64,000 bases of DNA. Origin: Jilunia laotingensis (GTDB taxonomy: Bacteria; Bacteroidota; Bacteroidia; Bacteroidales; Bacteroidaceae). Positions 1-8,095 of this stretch are shown here, one piece after another. The stretch lies in NCBI RefSeq assembly GCF_014385165.1, contig NZ_JACRTF010000001.1:3038001-3102000 (forward strand). Reading direction: 5' to 3'. Made by a program: the position numbers and the translations under genes. Within the stretch, counting starts at the first letter, position 1. Each line of letters begins with the position of its first letter. A model generated the notes under the pieces. The model saw nothing but the letters and a program-made list of their open reading frames with translations, did not search any database and was not told the origin of the DNA.

Positions 1-1757
1 GCAGCTATGGCATCCAAGAGAATCTCTCTTACCACTCCATGTACAAAAGTAGCTCCTTGGTCTACCGGTCCGTGTTCGGGGGAAGTTGAAGGGGCGGCTG
101 TATACGTACCGTCCATCTTGTGCCACAGATAATCTGTCGTAAATTGCGCACTGCTCTTTATCAATGGATAACCAATTTCTTTCAAGAATTTCTGGTCGCG
201 CGTATAATCGTAGTATTCCCAAATGTGAGTTGCTAGCCAAGGACCGGCCATCGGATTAAAGTTCCACTCCATTTGTTCACTGGACAATGGAGAGGTGAAC
301 CCAAAAATATTAGCTGAAATGGATGCAGTCCAACCTCTGGCATTAAAATATGCCCGGGCGGTTTTTTCTCCCGGTTTTTCCAGTGTCCGGATGAAATCAA
401 TGAGAGGCCACATGCATTCATTTAAATTCGTAGAACATGCCGGCCAATAATTCATTTGGATGTTGATATTGTTGTGATAATCGACCCTCCAAGGACCATC
501 TAGATTATTATGCCACATTCCCTGAAGATTTGCAGGCATGTTTCCCGGACGTGAACTGGATATGAGCAGATAACGGCCGTATTGATAATATAATTCTTCC
601 AGATGAAAATCCGGTATTCCATTGCGATAACGGGTTAGACGCTGATCTGTAGGGAGATCCTCATTGATTGCAGAAAGGGGATTCAAATGTAGCTTTACCC
701 GATTGAAGAGCGCGGTATAATCTGCAATATGGCGACTATATAATTCTTCGTATGACCGCTCCATCACCTGTTGCATCATTTTCAAAGTAGTTTGTTCCGG
801 TTGCTGTCCCACATAAGTCTGTGGGTCTTGAAAATCCGGGTCGAAGTTCATTTTATAATCCGTATCGGCTGTCAGTAAGAAGATCACTTCATCTGCATTT
901 TTTATAACGATTTTGCCATCGTTGGTAGTTGTTGACGATCCACCTTTGTTTATTGCCCGGATACGAAAGGCGAATTTCATTTTGTTGTTATTTAATTCGC
1001 CTAGATAGCAGATACCATCTTCGCCATAAGAATCAATCTTTCCTTTTGCTTCCGTATTTGGGCTGTAACTGAGTGTCAGGTTCTGCATACCTGGTCGATC
1101 TGCTGTAAACTTCATTATCATTACGCTGTCGGGATAGGATATGAAATAACTGCGTCGATAGTTAATATTGTCTTTGCGAAAGGTGACTACTGCGATTGCT
1201 GAATCCAGTGATAAGATGCGTTTATATTTGTCCATTCCTATTTCACTCAACCCGGTTTCCACATAAATTTCTCCCATCGTAGTAAAACTTCCGAAACGGA
1301 AAGGAGTTTCGTTCTTTTCTTCATATTCCGCTAACCCGTTGAAGTTTTTGCGCGTTAATATTTCTGCTTTCGATTGATCACCTTCCAAAAAGGCTTGGCG
1401 AATTTCCTGTAAAACGGAGGCAGACTGTTTATTTACATTCCAATAATAATCGGCACCTCCTGCTGTATTTGGGCCACCTTTCCAAAGTGTCTTTTCATTC
1501 AGAGTTATTCGTTCTGCCGCAATAGAACCCATGATATTTGCTCCTAGACTTCCGTTTCCTAGAGGTAGAGATCGGCTCTCCCAGACTGGGTCCGGATTTG
1601 CCCCGTTTCCGGAAGCATGAAGCCAGATGGCTCTTCCGTCTAGATTGGTAGGAGTGTCAAACCAAATGGAAAGACCTTTGGAATAATCAGTTACTTCTGC
1701 CTTTATTGTTGAAATAATCATTAAAGCGCATGCGAATATTAAATAGAATTTTTTCAT
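1..1757 (-). CDS. GH95 alpha-L-fucosidase, 5' part (3' end outside window)
   Basis: The minus-strand frame is open from the ATG at 1755-1757 to the window edge, about 585 codons. A signal peptide (MKKFYLIFACALMIISTIKA) is followed by the GH95 N-terminal domain and most of the (alpha/alpha)6 barrel. Family signatures are visible: LPLGNGSLGANIMG, WKGGP near the N-terminus, NINIQMNYWP (the Asn pair that positions the catalytic water in characterised GH95 enzymes) and PSTSPEHGP (region of the catalytic acid Glu). The general-base Asp region would lie in the missing C-terminus. The family hydrolyses terminal alpha-1,2-fucose (or alpha-galactose in some members) on host or plant glycans, in the periplasm or at the surface. 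No SusCD pair is visible in the window, so membership of a polysaccharide locus cannot be judged. Confidence 0.93.
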   Translation of the reverse strand, partial: MKKFYLIFACALMIISTIKAEVTDYSKGLSIWFDTPTNLDGRAIWLHASGNGANPDPVWESRSLPLGNGSLGANIMGSIAAERITLNEKTLWKGGPNTAGGADYYWNVNKQSASVLQEIRQAFLEGDQSKAEILTRKNFNGLAEYEEKNETPFRFGSFTTMGEIYVETGLSEIGMDKYKRILSLDSAIAVVTFRKDNINYRRSYFISYPDSVMIMKFTADRPGMQNLTLSYSPNTEAKGKIDSYGEDGICYLGELNNNKMKFAFRIRAINKGGSSTTTNDGKIVIKNADEVIFLLTADTDYKMNFDPDFQDPQTYVGQQPEQTTLKMMQQVMERSYEELYSRHIADYTALFNRVKLHLNPLSAINEDLPTDQRLTRYRNGIPDFHLEELYYQYGRYLLISSSRPGNMPANLQGMWHNNLDGPWRVDYHNNINIQMNYWPACSTNLNECMWPLIDFIRTLEKPGEKTARAYFNARGWTASISANIFGFTSPLSSEQMEWNFNPMAGPWLATHIWEYYDYTRDQKFLKEIGYPLIKSSAQFTTDYLWHKMDGTYTAAPSTSPEHGPVDQGATFVHGVVREILLDAIA

Positions 1758-1942
1758 GTTTTTCAAAATATGTATTCTAATTATTTTCGGTCGATCTTCA
1801 GTGGTATGTTTCTTTTACCGTCCGGATACCTTCTAAAGATAATAACGTTTTATTTCCCATTTTAATATACACTATTAATTTTAGATGTCGGGCTTTTGCT
1901 AATAGGCTCGAACTTCATTATAGAAAGTAGAAGCGTTTACAG

Positions 1943-2983
1943 TTATTTTGTTCTTGTTTCCAAATCCATAAAGACTGGTAAATGATCGCTGTATCCACCT
2001 ATATATTTCATTCCGTAATAAGTACGGAATGGTTGTAACCCTCCGAATTTGTTATCTTCCGTTAATAAGAAAGGCAGGTGGGCAACATTTGCCTTCTTTT
2101 CTGTTGTGTAAAAGTTTGTAGTAGTATCGAGAAGGGTTCCCGAAACGATCAGATGGTCGAGCAAGCCCCATTCCCCCTGATATTTATAGGAACTTCCTTT
2201 GTTTTTATTTTCTTTAGCCTTGCGCGCCAACAAGTGATAGAGTTTTAATGGTTTCGGATGATGTGGAGGGGCCGTTGCTTCAAGTATTTGGGTGATGGAT
2301 TTATTAGTGGGATAATCGTTGAAATCGCCCATGATGATAAGTAGGGGATGTTGGCGGGAGGTCAGGATGCTATCGGCTTCTGCTTTGATCTTCTTGGCCA
2401 CGAACAAACGGTAAGGTTCGGATTCTTTCGCTCCTCCTGACCGGGAGGGGAGGTGGACTACAAAGATGTCGAGGGTGTCACCTGTGACAATGAGTCCGCT
2501 GGTATGGAGAATATCTCTGGTCGGTCTACTTTCCGTAGTGAAAATGCCTACAGGGATGGAACGGTAGGACAGTAGTTTGAATTGGTTCCGCTGATAGAGT
2601 AACGCCACGTCGATCCCTCGTTCATCGGGAGAATCAGTCATTACATAGCGGTAACCGTGTTCTTTCAAAGGAGAATAATGAACAAGATCGCGCATGACAC
2701 TGTCATTTTCAACTTCACAGAGTCCAACTAAAGCGGGAGGTGTCCATTCTCCTACGGCAGTAATGACACGGGCTATGTTTTCCAGCTTCTTTTTGTACCG
2801 GAGATATGTCCAGTGTCGGTGTGACTGAGGGAGGAACTCGTAATCGTTTTTGAGAGAATCATGGTGAGTGTCGAACAGATTTTCCACATTCCAACTCATG
2901 ACACGGAAGGGAATCTCTTCCTGTGCTTTTAGTCCGGGAAAGAATAGAGATAATAATAGAAATATCGTGATAATTCTATTCAT
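1943..2983 (-). CDS. Secreted endonuclease/exonuclease/phosphatase-family protein
   Basis: 346 residues. A signal peptide (MNRIITIFLLLSLFFPGLKA) precedes one EEP (DNase I-like) domain. The metal and catalytic motifs are present in order: MSWNVENLFD near residue 28, LCEVEN near 88, a His-containing VVHLPSRSGG, IMGDFND near 217 and YSDHLPV near the C-terminus. The family cuts phosphodiester or phosphomonoester bonds, and the substrate cannot be predicted. The first 8 bases overlap the end of the upstream lipoprotein gene, so the two are probably one transcript with translational coupling. The start ATG lies inside that overlap. Confidence 0.88.
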   Translation of the reverse strand: MNRIITIFLLLSLFFPGLKAQEEIPFRVMSWNVENLFDTHHDSLKNDYEFLPQSHRHWTYLRYKKKLENIARVITAVGEWTPPALVGLCEVENDSVMRDLVHYSPLKEHGYRYVMTDSPDERGIDVALLYQRNQFKLLSYRSIPVGIFTTESRPTRDILHTSGLIVTGDTLDIFVVHLPSRSGGAKESEPYRLFVAKKIKAEADSILTSRQHPLLIIMGDFNDYPTNKSITQILEATAPPHHPKPLKLYHLLARKAKENKNKGSSYKYQGEWGLLDHLIVSGTLLDTTTNFYTTEKKANVAHLPFLLTEDNKFGGLQPFRTYYGMKYIGGYSDHLPVFMDLETRTK

Positions 2984-4400
2984 CCTCTTTTTTTATCCAC
3001 TCATAGCATCCTGCATCGGGTGCTTCGTCATTGAGACGTGATCGGCCTTTCAAATCAAAAGGATAGTTGCGGGAATCTTCATTGTTACCTAAATTGATGG
3101 CTTTTGAGAGTGAGTCTAATTGAAAATCATACTTTTGCATCTCACTATCCATCTTTTCGAAATGATCATCCTTTTCCCATATGACATTCATTATTTTGTC
3201 ATTCTTTTCCTCAACGGAATTGATGAGGCAATAAGAAAAATAATAGTTGAAAGGTATGCTGGAGTCTTTCGAACGACTTCCGCTGATTTCATCTCCGGAT
3301 GAACCGGCTATAATGCAGTTACGGAAGGCAGCCATAGTAAGTGGGTAGGGAGTTTCTCCCTTTTCGTTCTGAATGGCAAGGGCTACTCCGTTTTTTATGT
3401 TCCAACTATAATAATTGGCAACCGTGCAATGCACGAATTCATAATCGCCACCTAATAATTTGATACAATTATTGCCTGCATTGCTGATTTGACAATTCCC
3501 GGCAGTGGCTTGGCAATTGGTCATTTCCAGTCCGTTGCCGGATACTTGGTGAATGATGGTATTGTTCAGTGTCAGCTTTTTCCGGTCGATGGCTGCAGAG
3601 TCACAGCGAATACCGTAAATTCCTCCATGAATATCTGCAAAGTTTATCGTATTGTCATAACTGGTAGTATGAAAGCGGATTCCGCCCCATTGTCCGGGCA
3701 AGCGGTCGTAAGGCAGGTATGAAAACATATTGTCGGTACGGTCACCACGGAATGCTACAGGAGCATCGAGAGTGCCTTCGACTGTGAGCTGTCCGTGAAC
3801 CTGTAGGCTGGAACTTCCATGGAAATACAGACGTGTACCTGCTGCAATGGTTAGGCGTGCCCCCTCTTTTACAGTCAGACTATCATAAATGACGATAGGC
3901 CGTTGGGCACTGATCAAGGTGTCTTGTGTGATTTCTTTGTTTTGCAGGGATAGAAAATCCTGCCCGTAGGCATATAGCTTGACATCTTGCCGGTTGCCGT
4001 TCGTTAAAAAAACGATGGAGTCTTTTTTGAAAAAAGGAATATCGCTGTTTGCCGGACGTATGGTTGCTTCTATAAAAATGAATAAGCTGTCCTTACCTCG
4101 TATTTCGATATTGGAGAAATTACTGCCTTTCATTCCGTCCACATTGATGCGAAAACCGGAATTGGAGCCGTCGGCGAGTGTGATAGATGAGATGACGAGT
4201 GATTCTTTATTACGGTTGTATACTTTTAACTGTCGAGTTGATGTACCGATACCTGTCAGTATCGTGTCCAATCGTAAAGTGTCGTTTGAGAAGGCCAGTT
4301 TGAGTGAAGAATTGGTTGAAAAGTCATCATTATTGCAGGCTACAATGAACGTTAAACTTACAAATAAACAAAGAAGGATGTATAATGGATTTCTTTTCAT
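2976..4400 (-). CDS. Lipoprotein with predicted right-handed beta-helix
   Basis: 474 residues beginning with a lipoprotein signal (FIVAC, acylated Cys at 22, followed by NNDD). An N-terminal immunoglobulin-like beta region (residues about 30-150) precedes a stretch rich in G, N and short hydrophobic strands (about 160-420) typical of parallel beta-helix folds, ending in DAGCYEW. Many Bacteroides surface lipoproteins share this build and are thought to bind or cleave polymers, but no catalytic motif is recognisable. It overlaps the downstream nuclease-like gene by 8 bases, which suggests a joint extracytoplasmic function. Function unknown. Confidence 0.82.
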   Translation of the reverse strand: MKRNPLYILLCLFVSLTFIVACNNDDFSTNSSLKLAFSNDTLRLDTILTGIGTSTRQLKVYNRNKESLVISSITLADGSNSGFRINVDGMKGSNFSNIEIRGKDSLFIFIEATIRPANSDIPFFKKDSIVFLTNGNRQDVKLYAYGQDFLSLQNKEITQDTLISAQRPIVIYDSLTVKEGARLTIAAGTRLYFHGSSSLQVHGQLTVEGTLDAPVAFRGDRTDNMFSYLPYDRLPGQWGGIRFHTTSYDNTINFADIHGGIYGIRCDSAAIDRKKLTLNNTIIHQVSGNGLEMTNCQATAGNCQISNAGNNCIKLLGGDYEFVHCTVANYYSWNIKNGVALAIQNEKGETPYPLTMAAFRNCIIAGSSGDEISGSRSKDSSIPFNYYFSYCLINSVEEKNDKIMNVIWEKDDHFEKMDSEMQKYDFQLDSLSKAINLGNNEDSRNYPFDLKGRSRLNDEAPDAGCYEWIKKEDE

Positions 4401-4526
4401 ACCTTAATATAGTGATTAAAAAAAACAGGAGGTTATGTCAAAAGTCACCGCTTATTTTCTATTATTAGATACGGAATTTATTTTTGGCACAGCCTTCTGT
4501 TTATTAACGACAAACCTTTTGGTTTA

Positions 4527-5987
4527 TTATTTCTTTTCCGGGATATTTGCCAGTACGTCAAGCAAGTGTCGCCAGAATTTATCAACGGTGGGAATCAGCA
4601 TCCTTTCGTCCGGAGAGTGTACACCGATCAGTGTAGGTCCGAAGGAGATCATATCCAGTGTAGGATATTTATCGAGGAATAATCCACATTCCAATCCGGC
4701 ATGAATAGCTTTTACTTTGGCATCGACACCAAATAAGCGTTTGTAGGAAGCGGCTGCTACTTCTAGGATGGCAGAATGAGGGTTAGGTTTCCATCCCGGG
4801 TAACCATCACCGGAAGTGACCTTTGCACCTGCCAATAGGAATGCAGATCGTACCGTGTTAGCCATGTCGTCACGGGCGGAAAGGATAGAGCTGCGCTGGC
4901 TTGTCTCGATGCGGATCACGTTGCCGGGTTTCATTTTGATGGAAGCCAGGTTGGTGGATGTTTCTACCAATCCCGGAATGTCTTGGCTCATGGCGTATAT
5001 TCCGTGTGGAACCGCATAGAGTGCTTTCAGTAATCGTGCTGTAGTTTCCTGATCGATGGCTTTGGCGCGTGGAGCTTCCGATTCAAGTATAAGTTTCAGG
5101 TCAGGTTCGGTAACGGCAAGTTCGTTCTCTATTTCAGCAGTGAATACGTTCAGGTCGGTGCGTACATCGTGTTTGGCATTTTCGGGAACAGCACAGATAG
5201 CATACGCTTCACGAGGAATGGCATTCCGAAGATTACCGCCATTGATTTCGCATAAATACAGGTCGTATTTTGCTACCATCTTGCTGAGGAAGCGATTTAG
5301 TATTTTGTTGGCGTTGCCACGTCCTAAATGGATATCACCACCGGAGTGTCCACCTTTAAGACCTTTTACTTCCACTTTAAAGAAGAAATAACCTGCCGGT
5401 ACGTCTACTTCTTTATAGGTGAATTCGGCCACGGAGTCGATGCCACCGGCACAACCGATGAAAAGCTCCCCTTCGTCTTCCGAATCGAGGTTGAGCAAGA
5501 TGTCTCCAGTCATGAAGCCTTCTTTCAGGGCGAAAGCACCAGTCAACCCGGTCTCTTCATCAACGGTGAAAAGGCATTCCAGCGGGCCGTGTTCGATGGT
5601 ATCATCGGCAAGGATGGCAAGCTCGGTAGCAACACCGATGCCGTTGTCGGCACCCAGAGTGGTTCCTTTGGCTTTCATCCATTCGCCTTCTATTTCTGTT
5701 TCTATGGGATCTTTGAGGAAATCATGTTCAACATCGTTATTCTTTTCGCATACCATGTCGACGTGCGATTGCAGTACTACGGTTTGCAGATTTTCTTTTC
5801 CGGGAGTAGCGGGTTTCTTGATCAGCACGTTTCCGGCTTCGTCTACTTTTGTTTCTAGGTTATGTTTTTCACCGAACGCTTTAAGGTAAGCGATAATTTT
5901 TTCTTCCTTCTTTGAAGGACGCGGTACCTGGCATATTTCAGCGAAATACTTGAAAACACCAGCCGGTTTTAGTTCTTGTTTTTCCAT
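4527..5987 (-). CDS. pepD: Aminoacyl-histidine dipeptidase PepD (M20C)
   Basis: 486 residues, the usual length for PepD. It hydrolyses Xaa-His dipeptides such as carnosine in the cytoplasm. Metal ligands and catalytic residues are in place: QSHVDMV (His75, Asp77), GADNGIG (bridging Asp114), DEETG (Glu144 general base, Glu145 ligand), LNLDSEDEGE and the C-terminal AIHAGLECG His. No signal peptide. The gene stands alone, with no strong -7 box visible upstream. A short dyad in 4511-4524 (AAACC/GGTTT) downstream is only a weak terminator candidate. Confidence 0.96.
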   Translation of the reverse strand: MEKQELKPAGVFKYFAEICQVPRPSKKEEKIIAYLKAFGEKHNLETKVDEAGNVLIKKPATPGKENLQTVVLQSHVDMVCEKNNDVEHDFLKDPIETEIEGEWMKAKGTTLGADNGIGVATELAILADDTIEHGPLECLFTVDEETGLTGAFALKEGFMTGDILLNLDSEDEGELFIGCAGGIDSVAEFTYKEVDVPAGYFFFKVEVKGLKGGHSGGDIHLGRGNANKILNRFLSKMVAKYDLYLCEINGGNLRNAIPREAYAICAVPENAKHDVRTDLNVFTAEIENELAVTEPDLKLILESEAPRAKAIDQETTARLLKALYAVPHGIYAMSQDIPGLVETSTNLASIKMKPGNVIRIETSQRSSILSARDDMANTVRSAFLLAGAKVTSGDGYPGWKPNPHSAILEVAAASYKRLFGVDAKVKAIHAGLECGLFLDKYPTLDMISFGPTLIGVHSPDERMLIPTVDKFWRHLLDVLANIPEKK

Positions 5988-6121
5988 TCTTTTTTCTTTT
6001 TATTTGAGTGAATGATTCAAAATTAACCTCTCATTGCTAAATATGGTTAAAACGATTGAGGATTCTAAACTTGTTTCTCTTTTTTTAAATGAAAAAGAGT
6101 GGCTGAGTCCATACAAAAGTC

Positions 6122-6129
6122 TATATTTG
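6122..6129 (+). promoter_or_regulatory. -7 promoter box TATATTTG
   Basis: Matches the Bacteroides TAnnTTTG -7 element, 20 bases before the ATG at 6150. It makes an upstream start at 6099 impossible for this transcript and fixes the start of the following small gene. Confidence 0.6.
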
Positions 6130-6149
6130 CACCCACAAAATTAATAGAA

Positions 6150-6383
6150 ATGCTTTATACATTACTCTTTACTTTGTTAATAGTTGCTATTTGTCTCGTA
6201 TTATTGGGGCTTAAAGTGTTCTTCGTGAAGGGAGGAAAATTTCCGAACGGACATGTAAGTGGTAATAAGGCATTGAGAGATAAAGGCATTAATTGTGTCC
6301 AGTCCCAGGATCGGGAAGCACAGAAAAAATCACCTTCTTCCATTGGTAAAGTCGATAAGACCTTAGACGATAATATGAACTAA
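6150..6383 (+). CDS. Small single-span membrane protein, unknown function
   Basis: 77 residues from the ATG at 6150, chosen because the promoter box lies just upstream. A transmembrane helix (residues about 3-25, LYTLLFTLLIVAICLVLLGL) is followed by a basic, polar tail containing VSGNKALRDKGINCVQSQDREAQ. Similar short proteins are common in Bacteroides. The next gene, an OmpH-like lipoprotein, starts 27 bases downstream on the same strand, so the two are likely co-transcribed and may both act at the envelope. I do not recognise a named family. Confidence 0.7.
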   Translation: MLYTLLFTLLIVAICLVLLGLKVFFVKGGKFPNGHVSGNKALRDKGINCVQSQDREAQKKSPSSIGKVDKTLDDNMN

Positions 6384-6410
6384 TTAATTAAAAACTATAT
6401 TTTACAAGTT

Positions 6411-7022
6411 ATGAAGAGAATAAATTGCCTCGTTAACGGTTTTGCTGCACTCGCGCTTATCGTTTTATTTTCACAATGCGCCGGTAAAGCTGACACGAGA
6501 ACTACAACGGCTTCCGGAGAAGTTACAGCCGCAACTCCTTCCGGTGAACTGAAAATTGCATATGTTGAAGTAGACACTTTGCTTTCAAAATACAATTTCT
6601 GTGTAGATTTGAATGAGGCCATGCTGAAAAAGGAGGAAAATATCCGTTTGACATTAAACCAGAAAGCTGCTGCTCTTGATAAAGACCAGAAAGAATTTCA
6701 GAAGAAATATGAGAATAATGCTTTCATCTCTCCCGAAAGAGCCCAACAGGAATACAATCGCTTGATGAAGATGCAACAAGATCTTCAGGCATTGCAGAAT
6801 AAACTGTCCAATGAACTGGCAGCCGAAAATGCAAAGAACAGTCTGCAATTGCGCGACTCTATCAATGTTTTCTTAAAAGAATACAATAAGACAAGAGGCT
6901 ATAGCCTGATACTCAGTAATACTGGTTTTGACAATCTGCTTTATGCTGACAGCACTTTCAATATCACTCAGGAGATTATCGATGGTTTGAATGCAAGATA
7001 TACTTCTGCAGCTAAGAAATAA
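6411..7022 (+). CDS. OmpH/Skp-family lipoprotein
   Basis: 203 residues. A lipoprotein signal ends at FSQC (acylated Cys23). After a Thr/Ala-rich linker comes IAYVEVDTLLSKYN, the usual start of the OmpH/Skp fold, then a long Lys/Glu/Gln-rich coiled coil (about 75-150) and the beta-strand return (YSLILSN...LLYADSTFNIT). Skp proteins are periplasmic chaperones of outer-membrane proteins. This copy is lipid-anchored and stands apart from bamA, so it is probably a paralogue of the main Skp. A strong hairpin terminator follows at 7041. Confidence 0.88.
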   Translation: MKRINCLVNGFAALALIVLFSQCAGKADTRTTTASGEVTAATPSGELKIAYVEVDTLLSKYNFCVDLNEAMLKKEENIRLTLNQKAAALDKDQKEFQKKYENNAFISPERAQQEYNRLMKMQQDLQALQNKLSNELAAENAKNSLQLRDSINVFLKEYNKTRGYSLILSNTGFDNLLYADSTFNITQEIIDGLNARYTSAAKK

Positions 7023-7040
7023 TACTATTTAACCTTTAGC

Positions 7041-7087
7041 ATAAACAATAATGGCAACTCCACCACGGAGTTGCCATTATTGTTTAT
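7041..7087. terminator. Perfect 21-bp hairpin terminator
   Basis: Arms 7041-7061 and 7067-7087 are perfectly complementary with a 5-base loop. It sits 18 bases after the OmpH-like gene. Confidence 0.85.
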
Positions 7088-7312
7088 GGGGAATTTGTAT
7101 TTTAGCTTATATAGGGATAACAATATTACTTTGAATACTGCTAACATTGGTTGACCAATGAAAAGGCTCCGATTCTAAATGATAGCAATATTAAAAACAC
7201 TTTGCAGTGGAAATGTAGAATCTCCTACTTGAAAACAAAGGAAGAGAAAGAAGATGTCAAATTTTCCTCTTTTTATTAATTACTCACAATGTTTGCGGAT
7301 AATTTGTGTGAT

Positions 7313-7651
7313 TTATTTCTCTTTTGCTTCTTCCTGTTGAATACGAAAGGCTGTGTATAGTTCTAGGATAGCGGCAATTGTCAGACAGGCAATCCAATCG
7401 TTACCATGGGTGAAGAACATGAAAGCACCGGTGAGTACCAGTGCCAAGGCTCCGAAGATTTGCTGGATACGCAAACGTTTTAATATCTTGCTTTTCCCTT
7501 TTACGGGAGTGTTTATTTGGGCAAGAGCTACGAAACCGGCACCTATGGTATATATATAAGGTGCATATTCCCATTTGGTAATATATACCGCTGCCCCGAC
7601 AAGAACCATCAGGGCACCTACGGTGAAAAGTGCAGGTATAAGTTGCTTCAT
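7313..7651 (-). CDS. Small four-helix integral membrane protein
   Basis: 112 residues with about four hydrophobic helices (residues 5-25, 32-44, 64-80, 84-100) and a charged C-terminus (QQEEAKEK). No enzyme motif is visible. Its start overlaps the stop of the upstream DivIC/FtsB-like gene by one base (TAATG arrangement), so the two are translationally coupled. Conserved next to the divisome gene, but function unknown. Confidence 0.78.
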   Translation of the reverse strand: MKQLIPALFTVGALMVLVGAAVYITKWEYAPYIYTIGAGFVALAQINTPVKGKSKILKRLRIQQIFGALALVLTGAFMFFTHGNDWIACLTIAAILELYTAFRIQQEEAKEK

Positions 7652-7950
7652 TATTTATCTTTGAATACGTAAATATCTTCGTTTGGCTTTTTCATTAGGT
7701 ACTTTTCACGGGCAATCTGCTCTATGGCATCCGGATTGGTACTCAACTCATTGAGTTTTTTGGTGTTCTCCTCATATTCGGCACGGTATTTCTCTATTTC
7801 ACTTTGCAGGCGGCTGATTTCACGGGCATAGCCAAGACGGCGAATCGCACTGTTCTCATCCAGAAAACCGATGATAGCTGCAAAAAGCAAAATAGTAATC
7901 AGATATTTATGCTTTGCTATGAACAACCAGATTGTTAATAATTTGCTCAT
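7651..7950 (-). CDS. DivIC/FtsB-like septum formation initiator
   Basis: 99 residues. A short cytoplasmic N-terminus, one transmembrane helix (about 14-29) and a periplasmic coiled coil (about 42-70, EISRLQSEIEKYRAEYEENTKKL) are followed by the family's IEQIAREKYLMKKPNEDIYVF signature. FtsB/DivIC joins FtsL and FtsQ to activate septal wall synthesis. A minus-strand -7 box lies at 7974-7981. Co-transcribed with the small membrane protein downstream. Confidence 0.9.
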   Translation of the reverse strand: MSKLLTIWLFIAKHKYLITILLFAAIIGFLDENSAIRRLGYAREISRLQSEIEKYRAEYEENTKKLNELSTNPDAIEQIAREKYLMKKPNEDIYVFKDK

Positions 7951-7973
7951 GATTTCTCTTCTTTTTCCGTGTG

Positions 7974-7981
7974 CAAAGATA
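7974..7981 (-). promoter_or_regulatory. -7 box for the DivIC/FtsB-like operon
   Basis: TATCTTTG on the minus strand, 24 bases upstream of the start codon. Confidence 0.6.
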
Positions 7982-8056
7982 AAACTTATAACTTAAAACT
8001 TGCTATTTCTGTTCCAAAACTTATAGAGTATCATCAGTTACTTACGCTTTTTTACG

Positions 8057-8064
8057 TACCTTTG
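8057..8064 (+). promoter_or_regulatory. -7 box for dnaX
   Basis: TACCTTTG 31 bases before the dnaX ATG. No clear TTTG is seen at -33. Confidence 0.55.
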
Positions 8065-8095
8065 CCGTAAAAGCAAAAAAGAGAAAGTCTGAAGT

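Noticed and set aside
5328..5858. 176-codon open frame antisense to pepD
   Set aside because: pepD is a complete, motif-rich gene; the antisense frame has no recognisable features and no promoter.
6099..6149. N-terminal extension of the small membrane protein
   Set aside because: The promoter -7 box lies inside it.
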